Shown one piece after another: positions 16,753 to 23,674 of a stretch of 64,000 nt of DNA. A program made the translations under genes and the position numbers. Position 1 is the stretch's first letter; each line of letters opens with the position of its first letter. The notes under the pieces are model-generated. The model saw nothing but the letters and a program-made list of their open reading frames with translations. It searched no databases and had not been told where the DNA came from. Where the stretch lies: NCBI RefSeq assembly GCF_000302595.1, contig NZ_JH947126.1:587223-651222 (forward strand), written 5' to 3'. The stretch comes from Pedobacter arcticus A12 (GTDB lineage Bacteria; Bacteroidota; Bacteroidia; Sphingobacteriales; Sphingobacteriaceae).

Positions 16753-17289
16753 TTAAATTTTGATTATAAAGCCAGTAAGCGTATCAGTAGCTGGATTTTT
16801 AGGGTCATTTGCTGTTCGGTTTTTCATGGTAATTGATTTAAGCTCGATATCTACTTTAGTAGCGTCTTCGGCATTTACGGTAACCACAACGGTTCCGGCT
16901 GTACCATCCCAACTGGTATAATTGTACTGTACCGATTCGATGATAAATTCTTTAGCACTAGGTTTTTCTGCTACTAGGCGGTAGGTACCTGGTATTGGTT
17001 TTTCACCAAATGTGAGTGTTATGGTAGGTCGGTATGTTTCGCCATTACATTTGTCGGTACCTAAATGAATAAGTTCTGGCAATACATGTTGTTGATTGGC
17101 ATACCCATCAGTAATTCCGCAGTCCTTTTTAGTAGAAGCAAACTTAAAAGTGGTGAATTTAGATTTTTCTTTCGGATTTGTGCCTTCTTCCTCCTTCGGG
17201 GCGCTGTCGTCTTTTTTATCGCAAGAAACTGTTAAAACCGAAAACATCATCAGTATAATTGTTGGTATTAAAATCAGCTTTTTCATCAT
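16753..17289 (-). CDS. Hypothetical lipoprotein
   Basis: 178 residues. The lipobox SVLTVSC gives Cys23 as the lipidated residue (Cys22 if translation starts at the second ATG, 17286). The next residues, DKKDD, resemble the lysine/acidic lipoprotein export signals that send Bacteroidota lipoproteins to the cell surface. The rest is a predicted beta-sandwich (YRLVAEKPSAKEFII, GTAGTVVVTVNAED) with no recognised domain. A (TTTA)n microsatellite sits 12 bases upstream of the start, which could influence expression. Confidence 0.7.
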   Translation of the reverse strand: MMKKLILIPTIILMMFSVLTVSCDKKDDSAPKEEEGTNPKEKSKFTTFKFASTKKDCGITDGYANQQHVLPELIHLGTDKCNGETYRPTITLTFGEKPIPGTYRLVAEKPSAKEFIIESVQYNYTSWDGTAGTVVVTVNAEDATKVDIELKSITMKNRTANDPKNPATDTLTGFIIKI

Positions 17290-17300
17290 TGTTTTTTTTG

Positions 17301-17322
17301 AATAAATAAATAAATAAATAAA
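17301..17322 (-). repeat. Tetranucleotide microsatellite (AATA)5 in the leader of the lipoprotein gene
   Basis: Five and a half copies of AATA on the plus strand, beginning 12 bases upstream of the lipoprotein start at 17289. It lies between that start and a lone IS200-like hairpin. Confidence 0.85.
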
Positions 17323-17348
17323 CCCCGAGGTAGAACCTCGAGGAATTC
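17323..17348. repeat. Lone hairpin resembling the IS200 element's ends
   Basis: Stem CCGAGGT-AGA-ACCTCGAGG with trailing AATTC. The AGA loop and the CGAGGAAT foot match the right-end hairpin of the IS200-type element at 11176-11197. There is no transposase here. It may be a relic end or a small non-autonomous palindromic element. Confidence 0.6.
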
Positions 17349-17378
17349 TTTAGATTAAACTTAAAATGAATTTAGTTG

Positions 17379-18974
17379 TTAATTCAAAGAGAGTTTATAG
17401 ATACCTGTACTGTCTGCGCTTCCTGAAATATGCGCATACATATTACCATTCTTATCTGCATAGAAATAATTTTTTCCGTTAAGACCAATAACATTGTAGA
17501 ATTTCAATGCCCCAGCTGCGCTAAAGCTTTCGATGATGAATGCCCCCTTTTTATCCCAGCTTGTTTGTGCAGTATTTAACCTTCCAATGGTATAAGTCTT
17601 TTTATTCTGAAAAGTAGGATCGCTGGTAATTGCTTCGCCTGCAACGCCATATTTATTTGTGCCTCCTATAGTTTGTGAGATCATTGCAAAGCCCGTTGGT
17701 TCGGCGAAATTTGTTTTCGTACCCAAGCCAGATGTTGTTGAATAGTCGTAATAATATTTCTCCCCTATTCCTGTTAGTACAATACGAACGGTGGTTGCAT
17801 TAACTTCAATTAATTGCGTAAAAGCCTCTAGTGCTATAGGCAAAGTATAAATTACTGTACGAACACTTAAATCGGCAGAGAACTTGCACAGCTCTCTACC
17901 GCTTTCATCGAATGCAATGATCTCGCCGTTGCCCATCACCTGGAATGGCGCATTTAAAGCAAAAGTAGGATATAGTCCAGGAATGGAAACACCAACGAAA
18001 CGGTTTCCTGCCAGCTTAGCTGTTTTGGCAACAGGGTCAATAACGAAAATATTACTACCCGTAGCAGGCTCTGTCCCTATAAAGGTAACCGATACGTAAA
18101 GCTTTCCATTTGCATCCACATCCATAGCAGAAAGGTCTGAGCTAAGGCTACCAGAGATAGTTTTGAAGGAAGAGTTAGCAATTACGGTAGAAACTGCATT
18201 TGTAGCCAAATCGATTTTTATAATTTGGTCTTTGGTACCTGCATAAATAACATTTCTTTCCTCATCAACGGTCATGCACTTGATCTCCCCGTAAGCACCA
18301 CTAGATTTCACAAGGTTAGTTATTGTTACAGAACCGTCGATAATCGTAAAGCCAGTGGTTGTTCCCGTTCCACCTCCACTGCTACTTATTGTAAAATTAG
18401 GTCCCTTTACTGGCGCCTTTGTTTTACGAGCTACAGTAATTACACCAGTAACAGCATCTAACGGAACTTTCACCGTCAGCGTAGTTGCGGTTGTCGCAGT
18501 AATCTCCGCAACTTTACCATTAAATTTCACTTCAAAATCGGTCGCTGTTGTGCCGAAATGTTTTCCTGTAATAACAAGCACATCACCCGCTTTACCAGAT
18601 GTGGTACTTAGCGAAGTGACTTCGGGTTCGTAATAATACATTGCACTGGTTGCAGTGGCTGTGCCCACTTTTACTTCAATGGTTCCGTGTGTGGCGTCAG
18701 CTGGGGCAGTTATTTTAAGTTGGGTAGCAGTTGCCGCTGTTACGGTAGCCACTTTCCCGCCTAGGGTAACGGTATTCGCCGCTACTGTAGCACCGAAATT
18801 TGTTCCGCTAATGATGATTTCTGTTCCGGCTTTGCCATAATCCGGGCTGATGCTGGTTATCGTAACCGCACCGGGCGGCGTAATAGGATCTGGTTTGGAA
18901 TCATCTTTTTTGGAGCAGGACGACACAAAAATTGCTAAGAGCAGGATTACTATCTTGAATAGTTTAGATTTCAT
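17379..18974 (-). CDS. IPT/TIG-domain lipoprotein with a beta-propeller-like region
   Basis: 531 residues. The lipobox AIFVSSC lipidates Cys20, followed by SKKDDSKPD, a possible surface-export signal. Two IPT/TIG immunoglobulin-like domains are at about 37-115 (ITSISPDYGKAGTEIIISG) and 116-196 (VTSLSTTSGKAGDVLVITG). The remaining 330 residues have NHL/SMP-like repeats (YAGTKDQIIKIDLATN, DVDANGKLYVS), suggesting a beta-propeller. Such proteins commonly bind glycans at the outer membrane of Bacteroidota. The ligand is unknown. The gene follows the AraC-type regulator, from which it is separated by a terminator, so it probably has its own promoter between 18975 and 19050. Confidence 0.85.
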   Translation of the reverse strand: MKSKLFKIVILLLAIFVSSCSKKDDSKPDPITPPGAVTITSISPDYGKAGTEIIISGTNFGATVAANTVTLGGKVATVTAATATQLKITAPADATHGTIEVKVGTATATSAMYYYEPEVTSLSTTSGKAGDVLVITGKHFGTTATDFEVKFNGKVAEITATTATTLTVKVPLDAVTGVITVARKTKAPVKGPNFTISSSGGGTGTTTGFTIIDGSVTITNLVKSSGAYGEIKCMTVDEERNVIYAGTKDQIIKIDLATNAVSTVIANSSFKTISGSLSSDLSAMDVDANGKLYVSVTFIGTEPATGSNIFVIDPVAKTAKLAGNRFVGVSIPGLYPTFALNAPFQVMGNGEIIAFDESGRELCKFSADLSVRTVIYTLPIALEAFTQLIEVNATTVRIVLTGIGEKYYYDYSTTSGLGTKTNFAEPTGFAMISQTIGGTNKYGVAGEAITSDPTFQNKKTYTIGRLNTAQTSWDKKGAFIIESFSAAGALKFYNVIGLNGKNYFYADKNGNMYAHISGSADSTGIYKLSLN

Positions 18975-19051
18975 AATTGTTTTTTACTTAAACTCGAATG
19001 GTTTCTATTGTTGATTAATCAAACAATAATGCAAACGTAACGAGGTAAAGG

Positions 19052-19083
19052 CATAAAAAAGGCTCATCTTATCGGATGAGCCA
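19052..19083 (-). terminator. Terminator of the AraC-type regulator gene
   Basis: Stem GGCTCATC/GATGAGCC with a 6-base loop, followed on the minus strand by TTTTTT. It isolates the regulator from the downstream lipoprotein genes. Confidence 0.8.
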
Positions 19084-19109
19084 ACAAAAAACAAAAAAAT
19101 ATGGTTTAA

Positions 19110-20300
19110 TTAATTCCCTGCTAAGGAAGATGTTATCTCACTATTCTGGTATTGAGAGGGAGTCATTCCCGCATGCTTTTTAAAAGCTCGTTGAAAGGTA
19201 GCCTTTGAATTAAAGCCACACATATAAGCCAACTCTTCAAGTTTGATATGTGCAAAAGCAGGATCTTTAAGCATTATCTTAAAGGCTTCAACGCGATAAA
19301 AATTTACGTAATCAAAAAAGTTCTTTTTGAACTTTTGATTAATTATCTGTGAAATATAATGCGTAGGAATATCACTTTTTGCTGAAAGCGTATTTAGGTT
19401 TAATTCAGGATCAAGGTGCCAATGCTTTCCTTCAAAACCTTCTTTCAATAATGCTGCATATCCATCCATTTGCGTTGATGACAGTGCAGATTTTAAATAT
19501 TTATTTGATTCAGATTCTTCTATGTACAGATTAAGGGGCTCATACAGGTCTTTATAAACCTTATAGTCTTTCTCCGAAAATAGCATCCCATAATTATAAC
19601 TCTTATAGATAATATAGAAATACATTGTGTTACCTAAAATTGGAACCCAAACTAAATCGACATACAGTACAGGGGTAAATGAGTAAGCAATAGCTAGAAC
19701 GATAATTTCAATAATCATTACCCAAATAAATTCTCGTATGTAATTTATTTTTAAAGTTTCGAGATTAGTAAAAATATCTTTAGAAATCTTTATTCTTTTA
19801 TGAACCAAATGCGCTGACACCAAAATGTATATAAACACGATTAAGGTTGCCCCTCCTGATGCAATAACCATTGCAAAAGTCATTTCCCCACCCAAAAGAA
19901 AACCCTCAACGAATTTATGTTGACTTATTTCTCCAGAAACTGCATAGTTAATCCATAACAGAAGCACCAAAATACAAGGAAGCAAATGAAGAAGTTGTTT
20001 TCTGTTACCCTTAAAGGGTATTCCCATCATTTCCTTACAATAAAGCAAATAGATTGGCCCAAAGAAACTAAAAATGGCTTGCGACAAGAATAAAGAGAAT
20101 GGAAAACAAAAAACACCTTTTGTATAAAATAGATAATTCGCCATTACAGGAAATGCTGGAAGTAAGATCAGCCAAGCAAGCATCTTGTTAGCCAAAGAAT
20201 TGTTTCTTCTAAAAAAGAACAATAAAAAAAGCAACAATTTATTAGTAATCGTAAATACATGCAAAAAACCAATTAAATCCATAGCAATAGAGAGCGACAA
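19110..20300 (-). CDS. Membrane-bound AraC-family regulator (7TM plus HTH)
   Basis: 396 residues. The N-terminal half (to about 240) has seven or so hydrophobic helices. The C-terminal 95 residues form an AraC/XylS double helix-turn-helix, with MCGFNSKATFQRAFKKHAGMTPSQYQ near 361-386 as the second HTH signature. This architecture is common in Bacteroidota, where the membrane part is thought to sense an envelope or small-molecule signal. Its position directly upstream of the lipoprotein cluster makes those genes candidate targets. The sequence does not prove this. Confidence 0.9.
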   Translation of the reverse strand: MSLSIAMDLIGFLHVFTITNKLLLFLLFFFRRNNSLANKMLAWLILLPAFPVMANYLFYTKGVFCFPFSLFLSQAIFSFFGPIYLLYCKEMMGIPFKGNRKQLLHLLPCILVLLLWINYAVSGEISQHKFVEGFLLGGEMTFAMVIASGGATLIVFIYILVSAHLVHKRIKISKDIFTNLETLKINYIREFIWVMIIEIIVLAIAYSFTPVLYVDLVWVPILGNTMYFYIIYKSYNYGMLFSEKDYKVYKDLYEPLNLYIEESESNKYLKSALSSTQMDGYAALLKEGFEGKHWHLDPELNLNTLSAKSDIPTHYISQIINQKFKKNFFDYVNFYRVEAFKIMLKDPAFAHIKLEELAYMCGFNSKATFQRAFKKHAGMTPSQYQNSEITSSLAGN

Positions 20301-20539
20301 TTACATTATGCACTGCAAAGTAATATTTTTCTATAAATAAATTACCCCAACTGTACTTACAGTTTCCCAATACTTTTTTTTATGCAGACTATGAAAGTTC
20401 TCATGTGCTACACAAACAGTTTGCTTAAATCGAGTAAACACAGCTTCTACTTCAAAAAAGAAACACCCCCTTTTGCTGCAGATTATAAGCTCATTACACT
20501 CCTTGTATCTAGAAACAAAAAGCCACAACGAAAAGTATT

Positions 20540-20968
20540 TTAAAACCCAACTCCCCAGGCCGTAACCACCAAATTTCTATTGCCACCGAAATCCCTATGC
20601 TCACACAGATAAATTCCCTGCCAAGTTCCTAAGGTCAATTTCCCATTACGAACAGGGATTGTTACAGAACTGCCGAGTAAAGCACTTTTTAAATGTGCTG
20701 GCATATCGTCAGGCCCTTCATAATCATGCTTATAATCTGGGTCATTTTCCTTTACTGTTTTATTAAAAAACATTTCAAAATCTTGCCGAACCGTTGGGTC
20801 AGCATTTTCATTGATGCATAAAGATGCTGAGGTATGTTGAATAAAAACCTGCAACATTCCTACTTTAATTTCTAAAATTTGGGGCAAACAAGCTTCAATC
20901 CTTCCGGTTATAATATGAAAACCTCGGCGTTTTTGCTCTAATCTTAATAATTCCTGAAAAAACTTCAT
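20540..20968 (-). CDS. yjbQ: YjbQ-family protein (secondary thiamine-phosphate synthase-like)
   Basis: 142 residues, full length for UPF0047. The conserved VFIQHTSASLCINENADPTV segment is at about residues 40-59. The C-terminal LGTWQGIYLCEHRD carries the metal-binding His/Glu residues. The E. coli homologue can substitute weakly for thiamine-phosphate synthase, and the true role is unsettled. It lies four bases after the lysozyme gene stop side (shared transcript on the minus strand). Confidence 0.92.
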   Translation of the reverse strand: MKFFQELLRLEQKRRGFHIITGRIEACLPQILEIKVGMLQVFIQHTSASLCINENADPTVRQDFEMFFNKTVKENDPDYKHDYEGPDDMPAHLKSALLGSSVTIPVRNGKLTLGTWQGIYLCEHRDFGGNRNLVVTAWGVGF

Positions 20969-20972
20969 CCAA

Positions 20973-21860
20973 TTAAAGGTTTACGTTTTGAATCAGCAGC
21001 GCACTTAAATCTTCCTCTACTCCACTAAAGACATTCATATCAACTTTGTGTTTGATGCCATCAATTCTGGCGTTATCCGCATGTTGCCAAAAATCCCAAT
21101 GTGTTTGCTTGTTCAATTTTAGCTTTGGCTGATAATAATGCGCAATCCATAAAGGATAATCATCAAACTCGCCTTTTAAATGATCTTTATAGAACTGATA
21201 ACCTGTATATATAATTGGTTTAACCTTGGTTTTTTGCTCTACCTCGTTTAAAAAATCCTGAATATTAGGAATCAGTTCATTTCTACTTAAGCCGGAATCC
21301 TCTTCAATATCGATTACTGGAGGTAAATCACCTGCCTCCATTTTTACAGTTTGTAAGAAAAAACGGGCCTGCCACAAACCAGACTTATTGGGCTTAAAAT
21401 AATGGTACGCACCACGAATTACCCCTGCATTTTTCGTCTCTCGCCAGTTCCGCTGAAAGTACGAATCTACCAAGGTAATCCCTTCGGTAGCTTTAATAAA
21501 TGCAAAAGAAACTTTGATTCCGTTATAATCTACTTTAGCAACTTTTTCCCAATCAATTTTACCTTGGTAATAAGAAACATCGATACCGTGGAGGTAATAT
21601 TTACGAGGAATCCGAATTCCAAATTGCTCGTAATGTGGGTATTCATCAAAAACAAATAAATCCCTAAACCACCTGCTTGTAGACACCGCAGTTTTAAGAA
21701 CTCTCCCATAGTAAAATGGAGATAAAACCAGTGCTACTATTAGAATAATGACAAACTTAATTTTTACGGAACTGCCTTTCTTTGGTTTTGGCTTCCGGGG
21801 CGCATAAGTTCTTTTCTTTACAGCTACTTTCTTCGGTACAACTTTTTTTTGAGGAGGCAT
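20973..21860 (-). CDS. Glycoside hydrolase family 25 (lysozyme-type muramidase), membrane-anchored
   Basis: 295 residues. A Lys/Pro-rich cytosolic N-terminus (residues 1-33) is followed by one transmembrane helix (34-50). The catalytic barrel begins at HGIDVSYYQGKIDW (Asp94) and includes FIKATEG and PPVIDIEEDSG, which supply the expected acidic active-site residues. GH25 enzymes cleave the MurNAc-GlcNAc bond of peptidoglycan. Single-helix anchoring suggests action on the periplasmic face during wall remodelling. It is the gene just upstream of yjbQ (4-base gap), and both are on the minus strand. Confidence 0.92.
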   Translation of the reverse strand: MPPQKKVVPKKVAVKKRTYAPRKPKPKKGSSVKIKFVIILIVALVLSPFYYGRVLKTAVSTSRWFRDLFVFDEYPHYEQFGIRIPRKYYLHGIDVSYYQGKIDWEKVAKVDYNGIKVSFAFIKATEGITLVDSYFQRNWRETKNAGVIRGAYHYFKPNKSGLWQARFFLQTVKMEAGDLPPVIDIEEDSGLSRNELIPNIQDFLNEVEQKTKVKPIIYTGYQFYKDHLKGEFDDYPLWIAHYYQPKLKLNKQTHWDFWQHADNARIDGIKHKVDMNVFSGVEEDLSALLIQNVNL

Positions 21861-21912
21861 TTAAAAAATCTATCTATAAACACAAAAACCAACAGGTAAA
21901 AAACAATACTTT

Positions 21913-22995
21913 TTACATTACAAATTTTTTGTGCAGATATTCGTAAAAACGAGCAACTGTTATTTGCTTACTTTCCCAATCGTTTTTAAGTGAATAGTTC
22001 TTTTGAAGAAAATTATCTGCTGCTTCAAAACTCTCAAATCTGTTCACAATCTCTATAGCCTCGCTATAAGCCAAGTTATAACCATTAAAAAGTTCTTTTA
22101 TAAAAACCATTTTATCGTTAATGCTTATCGCCGTCTTCAGATCGTCGAGCTTTTTTGTTTGGCGTTGCTGCCCGTTGCCTTGGTTTAGCTTTGCAGATAG
22201 CATCTCATTTAAAGTTAAAGGTCTGTCTTCTTTAACCAGAGAAGGAGCGCTAACGTTTGTGGGTGCTGATGCTTGTTGATCAAAAGCGCTTGGTTGCTTT
22301 TGTGCAGATGATGCCACAGGCTCTTGCTCTCTCTCAACTAATTTCTGTTCCTTTATAGGCTCACCTTTTTCTTCCTCTTTTACTGGTATTTCAACATCTT
22401 TATCGATAACATTGGTCAGTATATCATTAGAATTAGCAGTGCTTACTGTTTCCTCTTGTTTAACCATCAAAAATGGTTCAATATCTTCTTCTAAATCATT
22501 ACCTGTAAATTGGTTTTCAGTATCATCTAAAACGATAAACTCTTCTGGCGTTGCCATTGGCGCCCTTGACTTTTCTTCCAACAAACGACGTTCATCGTTA
22601 TTCAATGGTCTATCAAAAACTTCTTCAACGGCTATTTTTTTCTCAAAATCGAACACCATCTCTGTAGGTTCGTCATCAAAAGAAAAACTAAATTTCCTTT
22701 CCTTCTCTTCCTCTACCGGAATTTCCACTGGTTTCTGCGCTATTTCGGGCTCTGGCGCTCGAATTATGGGTGGTTGCCGTTCTGATATTGGCTGACTATG
22801 CGCTTCAATTTCAAATCTTTGATCGTTAAGTTTTTTTAAAATCTCTATATGATCAATCAAAAAATCAGCATTAGCGGTAAAAAGCTCTAGCTCTAACAAA
22901 TTGATTTTATTGGTACTAGCTAAATATTGTTGCTGTTCGCCTAATTCTTCTATAATATTTCCGATTTTTTTTAAAATCTGTGACTTATTCATCAT
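21913..22995 (-). CDS. Conserved hypothetical protein, disordered middle and helical C-terminus
   Basis: 360 residues. An N-terminal helical segment (residues 1-70) is followed by about 180 residues rich in Glu, Pro and Gln, probably disordered. A compact helical C-terminal domain (about 262-360) starts LTLNEMLSAKLN and contains the segment ISINDKMVFIKELFNGYN. I know this C-terminal segment as a conserved Bacteroidota hypothetical, without assigned function. It is cytosolic (no signal peptide or membrane helix). It is divergent from tdk, with 104 bases between. Confidence 0.75.
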   Translation of the reverse strand: MMNKSQILKKIGNIIEELGEQQQYLASTNKINLLELELFTANADFLIDHIEILKKLNDQRFEIEAHSQPISERQPPIIRAPEPEIAQKPVEIPVEEEKERKFSFSFDDEPTEMVFDFEKKIAVEEVFDRPLNNDERRLLEEKSRAPMATPEEFIVLDDTENQFTGNDLEEDIEPFLMVKQEETVSTANSNDILTNVIDKDVEIPVKEEEKGEPIKEQKLVEREQEPVASSAQKQPSAFDQQASAPTNVSAPSLVKEDRPLTLNEMLSAKLNQGNGQQRQTKKLDDLKTAISINDKMVFIKELFNGYNLAYSEAIEIVNRFESFEAADNFLQKNYSLKNDWESKQITVARFYEYLHKKFVM

Positions 22996-23099
22996 GATAC
23001 TAGAAACGTATTTTTTGGGTATTTATGTTGGTAAAACGCTATCAAAAATAACATATAATTCTGATATTAGCCGAAACGTTTACAGCAATTGGGTCAATT

Positions 23100-23672
23100 A
23101 TGTTTAATGACGATAGGTTTAAAAGGAAATTTGATTTGGGTGGAAGTATTGAGATAATCTGTGGGTCAATGTTTTCTGGAAAAACTGAAGAGCTAATTAG
23201 ACGGTTAAAAAGAGCCCAAATTGCAAAACTTCAGGTAGAGATTTTTAAACCCAAAACAGATACACGTTATGATGAAACAGCCGTAGTTTCTCATGATTTA
23301 AATTCTATTGCTTCAACCCCTGTTGATCATTCATCAGCGATATTACTTTACGGTAGCAACACACAAATCGTAGGGATAGACGAAGCACAGTTTTTTGACG
23401 ATGAATTGCCAGATGTTTGTGTGAAATTGGCAAATAAAGGTGTCCGTGTAATTATAGCAGGATTAGATATGGACTTTGAAGGAAAACCTTTTGGGCCCAT
23501 CCCAGCATTAATGGCCATTGCAGAAGAGGTAACCAAAGTACATGCGGTATGCGTTAGGTGTGGTGGCTCTGCATTGTTCAGTTATCGATTAACCGAAAAT
23601 AAAAGTCAGTTTTTATTGGGAGAAAAAGAAAACTATGAACCTAGGTGTAGGCTGTGTTTCAACCTCGATTAA
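23100..23672 (+). CDS. tdk: Thymidine kinase
   Basis: 190 residues, type II thymidine kinase. The Walker A motif GSMFSGKT is at residues 22-29. The GIDEAQFF segment (about 92-99) holds the catalytic Glu region. The lasso-domain zinc site is formed by two CxxC pairs (VCVRCGG and PRCRLC). It phosphorylates thymidine in the salvage pathway. The ATG at 23100 gives an N-terminus of normal length. The gene is convergent with the subtilase gene, with only two bases between the stop codons. Confidence 0.95.
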   Translation: MFNDDRFKRKFDLGGSIEIICGSMFSGKTEELIRRLKRAQIAKLQVEIFKPKTDTRYDETAVVSHDLNSIASTPVDHSSAILLYGSNTQIVGIDEAQFFDDELPDVCVKLANKGVRVIIAGLDMDFEGKPFGPIPALMAIAEEVTKVHAVCVRCGGSALFSYRLTENKSQFLLGEKENYEPRCRLCFNLD

Positions 23673-23674
23673 AG

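Noticed and set aside
20331-20528. A 65-codon frame between the AraC gene and yjbQ
   Set aside because: It has Cys/Phe-rich random composition, no recognisable motif, and weak start context. I see no support for a gene.
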